A program made the position numbers and the translations under genes. Shown here piece after piece: positions 41,754 through 52,448 of a stretch of DNA of 64,000 bases (its first letter is position 1; each line of letters begins with the position of its first letter). Origin of the DNA: Peribacillus kribbensis DSM 17871 (lineage in GTDB: Bacteria; Bacillota; Bacilli; Bacillales; DSM-1321); the NCBI RefSeq assembly GCF_000430765.1, contig NZ_KE387237.1, positions 263,117 to 327,116 of the forward strand, written 5' to 3'. The notes below the pieces were generated by a model. That model had not been told where the DNA came from. It did not search any database and worked only from the letters and a program-made list of their open reading frames with translations.

Positions 41754-41785
41754 AAGGGGGAAAAATTCACTTTCCCCCTCTTTTT
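41754..41785 (+). terminator. Terminator after mltG
   Basis: AAGGGGG pairs with CCCCCT across a 14-base loop, followed by T5. Confidence 0.7.
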
Positions 41786-41936
41786 GTGTTAAAATATTCA
41801 AAGTGAATTTTTTGCTGTTCCAACATAAGGCCTTTGCTGCCTTGTGAAATGGAGAATTAGATCTCAAGGTTCATCTCTTGTCTTTTACATAAAGCGAAGA
41901 GTTTATTATTTAGATTTGTCCGGGAGGATTTTGTTT

Positions 41937-42584
41937 ATGAATAATAAGGTTGAGGAATATCTTCAGTCTCTAATTCCTGCCCACTCCAATTTATTTAGCG
42001 AAATGGAAGCCTATGCAGAAGAACATAAGGTTCCTATCATGGATAAAATCGGCATGGAAGCATTACTGCAGTTTCTCAGACTGCAAAAGCCGTCATCTAT
42101 TCTGGAAGTCGGCACAGCAATTGGGTATTCAGCGCTGCGGATGTCCGATGTACTTCCTGAAGCAAAAATTGTAACGCTTGAACGTGATGAAGAGAGAATA
42201 GAAACAGCCAAAAAGTATATAAAGGAAGCCGGCAAACTGGACTCCATCAGGATTATTGAAGGCGATGCACTTGAACTCTCTGAAAAAGTGCAGTCTGAAG
42301 GACCTTTCGACGCCATCTTTATCGATGCGGCAAAAGGCCAGTATAAAAAGTTTTTTGAGATTTACGAACCCATGCTGAACAGCGGAGGCATCATCGTTAC
42401 GGATAATGTATTATTCAAGGGCTTGGTGGCAGTTGAGGAATCTGAAATTGAACAAAGGCGGATAAAGAACTTAGTTAGGAAGATCCGGGACTTCAATACA
42501 TGGCTGATGAATCACCCTTCCTATGATACTGCGATCATGCCGATTGGCGACGGAGTGGCTGTCAGCAAAAAAAGGGGCAGCTGA
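41937..42584 (+). CDS. trmR: tRNA 5-hydroxyuridine methyltransferase TrmR
   Basis: 215 residues, class I SAM-dependent O-methyltransferase of the YrrM family. SILEVGTAIGYSALRMS binds SAM; FDAIFIDAAKGQYKKFFE and GGIIVTDNVLFKG give the metal-ligand Asp residues. TrmR methylates 5-hydroxyuridine-34 of tRNA to mo5U. ATG 41937 follows GGGAGGA; the longer open frame to 41844 is not supported. In B. subtilis trmR is followed by yrrN and yrrO (trhP1/trhP2), which make its substrate; here udk follows directly. Confidence 0.9.
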   Translation: MNNKVEEYLQSLIPAHSNLFSEMEAYAEEHKVPIMDKIGMEALLQFLRLQKPSSILEVGTAIGYSALRMSDVLPEAKIVTLERDEERIETAKKYIKEAGKLDSIRIIEGDALELSEKVQSEGPFDAIFIDAAKGQYKKFFEIYEPMLNSGGIIVTDNVLFKGLVAVEESEIEQRRIKNLVRKIRDFNTWLMNHPSYDTAIMPIGDGVAVSKKRGS

Positions 42585-42738
42585 CACCTGCTTAGGAACA
42601 GCTGTTTTTTATATGTGAAAATTGATCGGATAAGACTGAATAAGGAACACAGGACTGGGTACCATACCACAAAAGAACCAGGAGGCTTTTGTGCCTCTCC
42701 TTATATGAGCGCCGAGAAGAAAGGCAAGGAGATAGAAA

Positions 42739-43374
42739 ATGAATAAAAAACCAGTAGTCATTGGTGTTGCAGGGGGATCGGGATCTGGGAAGACGAGTGT
42801 CACCAAGGCTATCTTTAAAAGCTTCCAGGGGCATTCCATCCTGATGCTTGAGCAGGATTATTATTATAAAGACCAGAGCGAGCTTCCCTTTGAACAGCGG
42901 TTGAAGACCAACTATGACCACCCGCTGGCCTTTGATAACGATTTACTGATCGAGCATATTAATAAGCTTCAGAGATATGAGGCTATTGAAAAGCCGGTTT
43001 ATGATTATGCCATCCATACACGTTCGCAGGAAGTCATCCATGTTGAGCCTCAGGATGTCATCATCCTGGAGGGGATCCTGGTGCTTGAGGATGAAAGACT
43101 GAGGAATCTGATGGATATGAAGCTGTTTGTGGATACGGATGCAGATATCCGGATTCTACGCCGCATGGTCAGGGACATAAACGAGCGCGGACGGACGATT
43201 GAATCGGTCATCGACCAGTATTTAAGCGTGGTGAGACCGATGCATAACCAATTCATCGAACCGACCAAGCGGTATGCAGATATTATTATCCCTGAAGGCG
43301 GCCAGAATCACGTCGCAATTGACCTCATGGTCACAAAAATCAAGACCATTCTTGAAGAAAAGTCATTTTTATAA
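42739..43374 (+). CDS. udk: Uridine kinase
   Basis: 211 residues. It phosphorylates uridine and cytidine. The P-loop is [36 protein letters not shown] and [15 protein letters not shown] are standard blocks. GGAGATAG lies just upstream of ATG 42739. It sits between trmR and greA. Confidence 0.96.
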   Translation: MNKKPVVIGVAGGSGSGKTSVTKAIFKSFQGHSILMLEQDYYYKDQSELPFEQRLKTNYDHPLAFDNDLLIEHINKLQRYEAIEKPVYDYAIHTRSQEVIHVEPQDVIILEGILVLEDERLRNLMDMKLFVDTDADIRILRRMVRDINERGRTIESVIDQYLSVVRPMHNQFIEPTKRYADIIIPEGGQNHVAIDLMVTKIKTILEEKSFL

Positions 43375-43637
43375 TACTATTGCATAAATAAAGAAATAAC
43401 ATCCTCCTTAAAGCGGCTGTAATAAAAATGCAGCAAAATTTACAGGAAGTGACTAGAGAAATTTTCAAAAAAGGTGGACAAAACCACCAAAAGGTAATAA
43501 TAATACAAATAAGAGAAAAATGCGCGTCCTGCTGAAGGTCGCGCAATTATGATTTATCTTAAGGAACTAATAAGCATAAGACCTCATAATTAGATATAAA
43601 GCTGGGGGATTGTGAAAGATTAGAAGGAGTGAACATT

Positions 43638-44114
43638 TTGGCTATAGAAAAAGTATTCCCAATGACTAAACAGGGAAAAGAAAAGCTGGAACAAGAATTA
43701 GAGCACCTAAAGAGTGTTAAAAGAAAAGAAGTTGTCGAAAGAATTAAAATTGCCCGCAGCTTCGGCGATTTATCCGAAAACTCGGAGTACGATTCTGCAA
43801 AGGAAGAGCAGGCATTTGTGGAAGGCAGAATCACAACTTTAGAGAATATGGTTAGAAATGCCAAGATCATTGAAGAAGATGAAATGAATTCAGATACGGT
43901 ATCACTTGGGAAATCGGTTACATTCGTAGAGCTTCCTGATGGCGACGAAGAAACTTACACAATTGTGGGAAGTGCAGAGGCGGATCCATTTGAAGGGAAG
44001 ATTTCAAACGATTCACCAATAGCAAAAAGCTTGATTGGCAGAAAAGTCGACGAGGAAGTTACTGTCCAGACTCCCGGCGGAGACATGCTTGTCCGTATCG
44101 TCACTATTAAATAA
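43638..44114 (+). CDS. greA: Transcription elongation factor GreA
   Basis: 158 residues. An N-terminal coiled coil ([39 protein letters not shown] region; the acidic tip is [12 protein letters not shown]) and a C-terminal FKBP-like domain ([35 protein letters not shown]). GreA stimulates RNA cleavage in backtracked polymerase. TTG 43638 gives the family start [10 protein letters not shown] and is eight bases after AAGGAG; GTG 43629 is in frame. It ends shortly before a terminator. Confidence 0.95.
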   Translation: MAIEKVFPMTKQGKEKLEQELEHLKSVKRKEVVERIKIARSFGDLSENSEYDSAKEEQAFVEGRITTLENMVRNAKIIEEDEMNSDTVSLGKSVTFVELPDGDEETYTIVGSAEADPFEGKISNDSPIAKSLIGRKVDEEVTVQTPGGDMLVRIVTIK

Positions 44115-44156
44115 ATTAAATGTTTTTTAATCGAATGGATTTCGTCTAAAACACAG

Positions 44157-44191
44157 ACACCTCGTCAACAATGCTGATGAGGTGTTTTTTT
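44157..44191 (+). terminator. Terminator after greA that contains the ribosome-binding site of the next gene
   Basis: ACACCTCGTCA (44157-44167) pairs perfectly with TGATGAGGTGT (44175-44185), followed by T8. The 3' arm includes GAGGTG (44179-44184), eight bases before the next start at 44193, so in any readthrough RNA the hairpin would mask that site. Confidence 0.75.
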
Positions 44192-44192
44192 T

Positions 44193-45944
44193 ATGCCAGA
44201 AAAAAGAATGAAATGGACCGCCGTATTCCTGATGGTACTGTTAGCTGCCTTAACAGGAAGACTTGCCCAGATCCAGCTTGTGCAGACCGAATCCTTTACA
44301 AAGCATAATATTAATCTCATCCAATCAAGCGTCACTCAGCGGACCCAGGCTTTATCCCTAGATAATGGAAGAGGAAAATTTTATGACCGGAGTGGAAATC
44401 CGCTGGGTCATGAGGAAATTCCCGTCCTGGTTCTCTTTCCCTTCCTAAAGGATATGAAATGGCCCTCTGAAAAGGTAGCAGAAATTTTAGGGGTAAAGGA
44501 AGAAGCACTGACTAAAGCAGTAAAAAATGCAAAAAAGCCTTTTGCATTTGGAGGAAGGCCGCCCATCGTTTTGTCTGAGGACCAAATGGCTCAAATCAAT
44601 GAATTGAAATTCCCCGGGGTATTTGCGGTGGAAAGGAGTTTTTCCAGAAAAATGCCCGCTGAACAGTTAATTGGCACATTGACTAAATGGGATGGAATGA
44701 AAGCGGGAGCAGAAGGGAAGCACAACAGGGAAGATTGGATCGGGAATTCAGGCCTGCAGGCAGCTTTAGATGAATTTCTGTCAGGCGGCGGAGAATCCAA
44801 GCTGGTGTATCATGTGGATGGAATGGGAGGCCCCTTATTCGGGATCAATGTGAAGTATGTGGATCCTTCCAATCCTCTTTATCCCGTGAAGGTTATCACC
44901 ACTCTGGATAAAGAACTGCAGCTTAAAGCAGAAAAGCTGGCCGATTCCCATCAAATAAAAAATGGAGGGCTCGTGTTATTGGATATTGATTCCGGAGAAA
45001 TCAGGGCAATTGTTTCCCGGCCTGACATAGACAATAAGGATCCTAATACAGGTTCCCAAAACAAAATGTTTTCACAGGAAAAAATCGGTTCTGTATTTAA
45101 AACGGTGGTAGCTGCTGCAGCCATTGAAAAAGGGCTCGCTAAGAACGGCGAAATGTTTGATTGCAATAAAACGATAAATGGGAAGAAAGATCCCATCAGG
45201 AATTTGGGGTTCCTGGATTTTGAAGAAAGCTTTGCCCAAAGCTGCAATCGTACGTTTGGTGACCTGGCTGTAAAGCTGCAGCAGATGGATATGAACATTC
45301 TTGAGGAATATGCGGGGAAACTGGGCCTGATTGGGAAGTCGGGCTGGACAGGACAGGTGTACCACACGGCTGTTTCCCAGCTATATCGTGAGGATGCGGG
45401 AAGGATCTGGGCAGATGGGACTGATAGGCAGGATAAGAAGCTCACGGCTTATACAGGGATTGGCCAGCAGGATGTACAGGTTACGCCGCTGGCAGCGGCC
45501 AATATGATGGCTTCCATTGCAAGAGGAGGGAAAGCGATGAGTGTGAAGGCCGTCAGCCGTATTGAATTCAAGAATGGCTCCACCGTTTTCAAATTCCCTG
45601 AGCAGCCGCTTTCCGGGGCAGCAGTCGCTCCTTATACGGCCATGAAGCTGCAGACGATGCTTCGGAATGTAGTGACGGATGAAAAAGGGACAGGAAGAGT
45701 TTTGCAGGATCTGCCCTATGAGGCAGCAGGGAAGTCAGGAACGGCACAGACAGGATTGTTTCAAGATGGGAAGGAGCTTTACAATAAATGGTTTGCGGGC
45801 TATTTTCCCTATAGGAATCCCAAATACGCTTTAGCTGTGGTAAATCTGGGAGTCCCTGAGGATGAGGGTGGAGTGAATCTCCTGTTTGCTGACATAATTA
45901 AAGCAGTATATTCGGTGGACATGTCCAGGTCAGATGGGCCATAA
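44193..45944 (+). CDS. pbpI: Class B penicillin-binding protein PBP4b-like
   Basis: 583 residues. One N-terminal transmembrane helix (about 8-25), a dimerisation-type domain (RGKFYDRSGNPL), then a transpeptidase domain from about 250: the Ser nucleophile is in IGSVFKTV (SxxK), the SxN motif is QSCNRT and the third motif is AGKSGTAQTG. It cross-links peptidoglycan; the B. subtilis counterpart YrrR/PbpI is sporulation-associated. Its start codon directly follows the greA terminator and its ribosome-binding site is the terminator's 3' arm. Confidence 0.88.
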   Translation: MPEKRMKWTAVFLMVLLAALTGRLAQIQLVQTESFTKHNINLIQSSVTQRTQALSLDNGRGKFYDRSGNPLGHEEIPVLVLFPFLKDMKWPSEKVAEILGVKEEALTKAVKNAKKPFAFGGRPPIVLSEDQMAQINELKFPGVFAVERSFSRKMPAEQLIGTLTKWDGMKAGAEGKHNREDWIGNSGLQAALDEFLSGGGESKLVYHVDGMGGPLFGINVKYVDPSNPLYPVKVITTLDKELQLKAEKLADSHQIKNGGLVLLDIDSGEIRAIVSRPDIDNKDPNTGSQNKMFSQEKIGSVFKTVVAAAAIEKGLAKNGEMFDCNKTINGKKDPIRNLGFLDFEESFAQSCNRTFGDLAVKLQQMDMNILEEYAGKLGLIGKSGWTGQVYHTAVSQLYREDAGRIWADGTDRQDKKLTAYTGIGQQDVQVTPLAAANMMASIARGGKAMSVKAVSRIEFKNGSTVFKFPEQPLSGAAVAPYTAMKLQTMLRNVVTDEKGTGRVLQDLPYEAAGKSGTAQTGLFQDGKELYNKWFAGYFPYRNPKYALAVVNLGVPEDEGGVNLLFADIIKAVYSVDMSRSDGP

Positions 45945-46095
45945 TAATCATTATCTGAGGCTGACAGGGATTAATTTGGGCAAATCCCTTCAATGATAGA
46001 GTTGAACATGTTAAGATAAAAGCGGTTATGAAACTTCCCCTTCCTCTGGGGAAAATGCCTTTAGTGACTTAATATGTTTGATAGGAGGATTATCA

Positions 46096-46770
46096 TTGGA
46101 TAAGGATTTTAAGCAAACCACGCGTATTGATAAGACCAAACAAAGAAAAGCCAACCGCATTTATAATATACTCATTGTAGTAGTATCAGTACTAATTATT
46201 TCCGTTGCTGCTGTGATTTTCTTGGGAAAAGACGAACAGGCATCAAATAACGCACCGAAGAAACACGCTGCCCAGCAGACTAAAGAGAAAAAAGCGGACA
46301 CCACCAGTACCAAGAAAAAGGATAATCAAAAGGCAGAAAAAGATGAATCTGAACAAAATGCTGATAATCAAGCGGATTTAAGCGGCCAAGCTCCTGAAGC
46401 AGGGGCAGGAGAAGCTGATGCGTCAAAGGACGTTGAAGTGCCAGCAGACGATTCCAATGTAAAAAAGGCATACAAGAACGATTCCTGGAAGCCTGTCGGT
46501 ACTACTCAGCAAGGAGAGCATGTCGCCAAATACGATCAGGGAAGCCAGGACTGGAATGAAATGGAGAAGGCACTCGCATATGGTGCCGGCATCAATCCGG
46601 ATAATATCACAGTCTGGTGGATCCAAAACAACGGTTCTCCTAACAGTGCAGTTGGAACCGTATCTGCCAAGGATAACGACCAGGCTTACAGGGTATTCAT
46701 AGATTGGGTCGACGGCCAGGGCTGGAAGCCTGTCAAGGTCGAACTTCTGAAGGTGAATGACAAAAAATAA
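46096..46770 (+). CDS. DUF1510 membrane-anchored protein (YrrS)
   Basis: 224 residues. Basic N-terminus, one transmembrane helix (about 22-43), a long Lys/Glu/Asp/Ala/Gln-rich linker (44-130), and a C-terminal DUF1510 domain: NDSWKPVGTTQQGEHV, DWNEMEKALAYGAGI, GQGWKPVKVELL. TTG 46096 lies seven bases after AGGAGG; TTG 46078 would place that site inside the gene. It follows pbpI as in B. subtilis, where the pair is expressed during sporulation. Function is unknown. Confidence 0.88.
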   Translation: MDKDFKQTTRIDKTKQRKANRIYNILIVVVSVLIISVAAVIFLGKDEQASNNAPKKHAAQQTKEKKADTTSTKKKDNQKAEKDESEQNADNQADLSGQAPEAGAGEADASKDVEVPADDSNVKKAYKNDSWKPVGTTQQGEHVAKYDQGSQDWNEMEKALAYGAGINPDNITVWWIQNNGSPNSAVGTVSAKDNDQAYRVFIDWVDGQGWKPVKVELLKVNDKK

Positions 46771-46787
46771 ATAGGGCAGTCCAAGAT

Positions 46788-46820
46788 AAAAAGAGACAGT
46801 TATTGAGGCTGTCTCTTTTT
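46788..46820. terminator. Terminator after yrrS
   Basis: AAAAAGAGACAG pairs with CTGTCTCTTTTT; symmetric A and T runs let it work in both directions, also for yrzA on the minus strand. Confidence 0.8.
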
Positions 46821-46943
46821 ATTACAAAGGGGAAAAGGAGAAAAATTGCTCTACTGCCTAATTGTCTATTTTATTAAAAGGCATACCAGGAAGAGATAAA
46901 CTTTAGTTAGCATCTGTCTTCTTTATCGGGTCCCACCCTCTGA

Positions 46944-47150
46944 TTATTTTTTAGCCTTAAAGTGTACCACTGCACTATAAAATCTGCTGCCGTCAGGTGC
47001 CACCTGCATCTGATGGGAAACAGATGCAACCTGGAGTAAAATGGCTTTATTTATTTCAATCTGCGCCTGTATCTTTCTTTCCAAGTCTGTGAGGCTTGTT
47101 CCTTCAAAGAATTCTATTTTATCCTCTATTAAATCAAAATGTATATTCAT
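46944..47150 (-). CDS. DUF2536 protein (YrzA)
   Basis: 68 residues. It starts MNIHFDLIEDKIEFFEG and ends FYSAVVHFKAKK, both near-exact features of the YrzA/DUF2536 family. A ribosome-binding site GGAGGGTTAGG precedes ATG 47150 on the minus strand. It is divergent from yrrT, as in B. subtilis. Function is unknown. Confidence 0.88.
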   Translation of the reverse strand: MNIHFDLIEDKIEFFEGTSLTDLERKIQAQIEINKAILLQVASVSHQMQVAPDGSRFYSAVVHFKAKK

Positions 47151-47280
47151 TCCTAACCCTCCAGATCGTATTCGTCTCTATTTTACCAAAAAATAAAAAA
47201 CTTGCTATATTGGCGGAACTATAGGATATTTAATTCATAGTATGCTCATAGGAATAATAAAATTATTAAGGGTGATACTT

Positions 47281-47919
47281 ATGGGCAGAGAGTTTATCGA
47301 TTTATTCGATAAATGGTCAGAAACGTATGATGATACAGTGATTGGCCATGATATACAATACAGAGAGGTCTTTAGGAACTATGATGAAATATTGTCCAGC
47401 GTAGCAGCGAGAGCGAAAGGCCATGTCGTTGAGTTTGGAGTCGGAACAGGTAATCTGACGGAAAAATTAATTGCACTGGGACTGACAGTAACAGGCTTTG
47501 AACCTTCCCCCCGAATGAGGGAAAAGGCAGCCGAAAAGTTATTGGGAAATGCCGTAGTTAAGGATGGAGATTTTCTGGAATTCACTTCACCTGAACCAAT
47601 TAATACGATTGTCAGTACGTATGCGTTTCATCATTTAACAGACAGAGAAAAGGAAAGAGCTATTAAACTTTATGGCAGCCTTTTAAATAAAGATGATAAA
47701 ATAGTTTTTGCGGATACCATGTACGAATCCATAGAAGCTTTGAATAAAGCTGTTTTTGATGCTGAAGCCGCCGGTTTTCATGATCTGGCTAATGATTTAA
47801 AAACGGAATATTATACTACTATACCGTTTTATCGACATGCACTTGAGAAGTATGGTTTTGTAGTTACTTTTGAAAGGTGCAATGAGTTTGTCTGGATTTT
47901 TGAAGCTGTAAAACAGTAA
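47281..47919 (+). CDS. yrrT: SAM-dependent methyltransferase YrrT
   Basis: 212 residues, class I methyltransferase. VVEFGVGTGNLTEKLIALG binds SAM; STYAFHHLTDREKE follows. The start MGREFIDLFDKWSETYDDTV matches YrrT; ATG 47281 has AAGGGTG upstream, whereas the open frame to 47242 lacks one. YrrT is the first gene of the methionine-to-cysteine pathway and is placed as producer of S-adenosylhomocysteine for mtnN. The AT-rich leader (47200-47280, with ATAGGAATAATAAAATTATT) is where a CymR site would be expected. Confidence 0.88.
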   Translation: MGREFIDLFDKWSETYDDTVIGHDIQYREVFRNYDEILSSVAARAKGHVVEFGVGTGNLTEKLIALGLTVTGFEPSPRMREKAAEKLLGNAVVKDGDFLEFTSPEPINTIVSTYAFHHLTDREKERAIKLYGSLLNKDDKIVFADTMYESIEALNKAVFDAEAAGFHDLANDLKTEYYTTIPFYRHALEKYGFVVTFERCNEFVWIFEAVKQ

Positions 47920-47936
47920 TAGAAAGAGGTTAAAGA

Positions 47937-48632
47937 ATGAAAGCTGCAATCATTGGAGCAATGGAAGAAGAAGTTTCTATACTTAGGGAAAAACTTGAAA
48001 ATCTGAAGCAGGAGACAATAGGAGGCTGTGAATTCAACATCGGAACTTTAAATGGTTCTGAAGTGGTTCTTTTAAAGTCAGGAATTGGAAAGGTCAATGC
48101 GGCTTTATCTACTGCTGTCCTGCTTGAAAGGTATAAACCCGATTATATTGTTAATACAGGATCTGCAGGTGGGTTCCTTTCTTCATTAAATGTCGGTGAT
48201 GTGGTTATTTCTTCAGAAGTCCGCCACCATGATGTAGACGTGACAGCCTTCGGATATGAGTATGGCCAGGTGCCTCAGCTTCCCGCAGGCTACCATCCCG
48301 ATGCCAAGCTTGTGGAGGCTGCAGAACAAGCTGCTGCGGAAATCAGCGGAATGCAGGTGGTAACAGGACTCATTGCTACAGGGGATAGCTTTATGAGCGA
48401 TCCGGACCGAGTAGAGTTTGTACGCACGAAGTTTCCAGAACTTTATGCAGCTGAAATGGAAGCAGCAGCCATTGCGCAGGTTGCCTATCAATTCCAGGTG
48501 CCTTTTGTCATCATCCGCGCCTTATCCGATATAGCAGGAAAGGAATCAGATGTTTCTTTCGAAAAATTCCTTGATCAGGCAGCTAAAAATTCAGCGGCTA
48601 TGGCTGTTAAAATTATTGAACGCATTAGCTGA
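47937..48632 (+). CDS. mtnN: 5'-methylthioadenosine/S-adenosylhomocysteine nucleosidase
   Basis: 231 residues. It removes adenine from MTA and SAH. Family blocks: [39 protein letters not shown], and [13 protein letters not shown] with the catalytic Glu; IRALSDIAG gives the catalytic Asp. AAAGAGG precedes ATG 47937, 17 bases after yrrT. Confidence 0.96.
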   Translation: MKAAIIGAMEEEVSILREKLENLKQETIGGCEFNIGTLNGSEVVLLKSGIGKVNAALSTAVLLERYKPDYIVNTGSAGGFLSSLNVGDVVISSEVRHHDVDVTAFGYEYGQVPQLPAGYHPDAKLVEAAEQAAAEISGMQVVTGLIATGDSFMSDPDRVEFVRTKFPELYAAEMEAAAIAQVAYQFQVPFVIIRALSDIAGKESDVSFEKFLDQAAKNSAAMAVKIIERIS

Positions 48633-48684
48633 AATCAATCATCCATACTGTTCTTTTTAATAAAAGTTTTAATTTTATTCCGAG

Positions 48685-48724
48685 CAGGCATTCACCGGGT
48701 TCCTTCCTAGTGAATGCCTGTTTA
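48685..48724 (+). terminator. Possible terminator between mtnN and mccA
   Basis: CAGGCATTCAC (48685-48695) pairs with GTGAATGCCTG (48710-48720), but only a short TTTAT follows, so termination may be partial. Confidence 0.5.
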
Positions 48725-48793
48725 TCTCTACAACTGCATGCTATCAAATAAAAATCACAGCATTGTTAACAATAAATTCAAGGGAGAAATCCA

Positions 48794-50856
<2,063 letters not shown>

Positions 50857-50961
50857 CATCATACTGCTTCTGCCTGCATTTACAGTAATTCACTAGTTAT
50901 CCTGGCGCAGATCTATGTTATCGTTAGTATAGTTGTTACTAGAAAGCGCAGGTGAAGCAGA

Positions 50962-51210
50962 ATGTTCACAAAGGGAAAGTCTATTACAGCCATTTATCGT
51001 GAGAAGATGATTGATTTTAAGAGATATGCCTTCTTATTGGTTTGCACCAGTGTATTTTTCTATCTCGGAGTGATCATTCCTTCAGATGGAAAAGGCCTGC
51101 ATTCCAATTCATTGCTTATGGCTTCAACAGCTGTATTCCTAGGATTATCCATCCTATTCTTTGTCCTCTCGGCAAAATACAAAGGGCTTCTGGCTGATAT
51201 AGAAGAATAA
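50962..51210 (+). CDS. YrhC-family small membrane protein
   Basis: 82 residues with two hydrophobic helices (about 22-41 and 50-70) and a charged N-terminus. It matches YrhC in length and location right after mccB. Function is unknown. CAGGTG stands a few bases before ATG 50962, which is a weak ribosome-binding site. Confidence 0.75.
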   Translation: MFTKGKSITAIYREKMIDFKRYAFLLVCTSVFFYLGVIIPSDGKGLHSNSLLMASTAVFLGLSILFFVLSAKYKGLLADIEE

Positions 51211-51289
51211 TATACAGGTGATTTTTGAGTTTGAGGTCATATGTGGGACGTTGATTTCCGACTCCATTTTTATCTAGTTAAGTCGCGAG

Positions 51290-51320
51290 AGCTTGGAATG
51301 TTTACATTCCAAGCTTTTTC
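51290..51320 (+). terminator. Terminator after yrhC
   Basis: AGCTTGGAATG (51290-51300) pairs with CATTCCAAGCT (51305-51315), followed by T5. Downstream, 51321-51600 shows no gene. Confidence 0.8.
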
Positions 51321-51611
51321 TATTTATTAAGCAATACATTCTGTTTAATTTTCCAGTTTGATCGCCAAGTACAGTACGGCTTTTGCTCTACTGGTTTTGA
51401 TCTTGAGGAGCCCTCTCTGGACCATCTCCCAACGTAGCAGCCACACCATGGGTCTGATGATGAGCCCTCTCTGAACTAATTCTTCCGGAAGACTGCAGGT
51501 AAGGACAATAAAAACAGGAAATATAGAATATTTTAAAAAAATGATACATATATGAATGGTCAGTCCTTTTAAGGAATTTTCAAAAAAACGAAAAAATAGG
51601 CAAAAAACTGG

Positions 51612-51640
51612 TTTACAAAATTACCATTGTTGGATATACT
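51612..51640 (+). promoter_or_regulatory. Sigma-A-like promoter of the YrzI micro-gene array
   Basis: TTTACA (51612-51617), 17 bases, TATACT (51635-51640). It stands 47 bases before the leader ORF and would transcribe the whole array. Confidence 0.6.
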
Positions 51641-51686
51641 TACCAATATGAGATCAAAACCAATTAATGAAAAGAGGTCGAATGAA

Positions 51687-51764
51687 ATGATTTATATGCA
51701 GACAATTGTATCACCAAACAATTTCATAGCTTTACATTTCGACCTGCCTGGTACGATCCGCTGA
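51687..51764 (+). CDS. 25-codon leader ORF upstream of the YrzI array
   Basis: ATG 51687 follows AGAGGT (51673-51678) at eight bases; the peptide starts MIYMQTIVSPNNFIALHF and ends GTIR. It begins soon after a good promoter and precedes two terminator hairpins, the layout of a leader peptide. AGGTCGAA (51675-51682), covering its ribosome-binding site, is complementary to TTCGACCT (51738-51745) inside the ORF, so translation could control its own access. No family is recognised. Confidence 0.4.
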   Translation: MIYMQTIVSPNNFIALHFDLPGTIR

Positions 51765-51798
51765 CAATGATTTGGAATCATTCATGTTCATACACGAC

Positions 51799-51895
51799 GG
51801 CCGCAGGGAGATAATCCAGCGGCCTTTTTGTGCCGTCTGGAAGATGCCTTCCTGCGGCTTTTTTGCGGCCGCAGAAGGATTTCTGCGGCCTTTTT
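51799..51895 (+). terminator. Two terminators plus a competing hairpin before the YrzI genes
   Basis: T1: GGCCGC (51799-51804) with GCGGCC (51819-51824) and T5. T2: GGCCGCAGAA (51867-51876) with TTCTGCGGCC (51881-51890) and T5. Between them CCTTCCTGCGGC (51847-51858) can pair with GCCGCAGAAGG (51868-51878), which would consume the 5' arm of T2. T2 and this hairpin cannot form together, an attenuator-like layout. Confidence 0.6.
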
Positions 51896-51928
51896 GTGTC
51901 TAAAACGAGATGAAAAGGAGGTGATACT

Positions 51929-52069
51929 GTGAACATCAATATGCTTTTCTTTACAATAATCATTAAAACCAAGAAAATCAGCCGGGAAGAGGCAGACCAT
52001 CAGGATACCATACGTCATTCATTCGACCATGCGGCCGACCGTAAGTTTGAAATCCGTACCATCATGTAA
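51929..52069 (+). CDS. YrzI-family small protein, copy 1
   Basis: 46 residues from GTG 51929, five bases after a full AGGAGGTGA. The pattern is a hydrophobic start (MNINMLFFTIIIK), a basic SREEADHQ middle and a hydrophobic end (IRTIM). This is the Bacillaceae YrzI family, annotated as tandem small proteins probably linked to sporulation; B. subtilis yrzI also follows yrhC. Function is unknown. It starts the four-gene array. Confidence 0.75.
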   Translation: MNINMLFFTIIIKTKKISREEADHQDTIRHSFDHAADRKFEIRTIM

Positions 52070-52100
52070 TAAAAGGAAGCCTTTCTAAGGAGGTGATAGT

Positions 52101-52241
52101 ATGAAACTAAATATGCTCTTTTTTACCATTATTATTAGAAATAATAAAATCAGCCGTGCAGCTGCAGATCATCTGGATTACATCAAAGAGCGGCATGAAG
52201 AAAAGCTGGACACCGCGATGAGGATCACGAATGTAATGTAA
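52101..52241 (+). CDS. YrzI-family small protein, copy 2
   Basis: 46 residues from ATG 52101, again behind AGGAGGTGATAG. MKLNMLFFTIIIR, then ISRAAADHLDYIKERHEE and the final ITNVM keep the family layout. It is 31 bases after copy 1, with the same length, so it is a clear tandem paralogue. Confidence 0.75.
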   Translation: MKLNMLFFTIIIRNNKISRAAADHLDYIKERHEEKLDTAMRITNVM

Positions 52242-52266
52242 AGTAACCTAGGAAAGAGGTGGACGT

Positions 52267-52422
52267 ATGACGCTGAATCTTCTATTATTTACTCTCATCA
52301 TTAAACCCAACCCGCTGCTGGCCAGGGAGGAAGTTCATAAAGAACAGCAGGGAAAATGGAGAGAAGAAAATGTTGATGAGATGCTCAAGATTAACCAGGT
52401 GATGCAGAATAAGGTGTGGTAG
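52267..52422 (+). CDS. YrzI-family small protein, copy 3 (diverged)
   Basis: 51 residues from ATG 52267 after AAAGAGGTGG. It keeps MTLNLLLFTLIIK and an ARE-E-H middle but ends with an extra QNKVW after the INQVM-type tail. It is the most divergent copy, five residues longer than the others. Confidence 0.7.
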   Translation: MTLNLLLFTLIIKPNPLLAREEVHKEQQGKWREENVDEMLKINQVMQNKVW

Positions 52423-52448
52423 AACCGACGGGTCAGGAGGTGATAAGT

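Noticed and set aside
43375-43637. Terminator or small RNA between udk and greA
   Set aside because: GCGCG hairpin near 43520 has no T tract and the GGTGG/CCACC stem near 43475 is only five bases.
51408-51473. GAGCCCTCTCTG occurring twice (51408 and 51462)
   Set aside because: A 12-base match without flanking similarity or structure is too little to call a repeat element.
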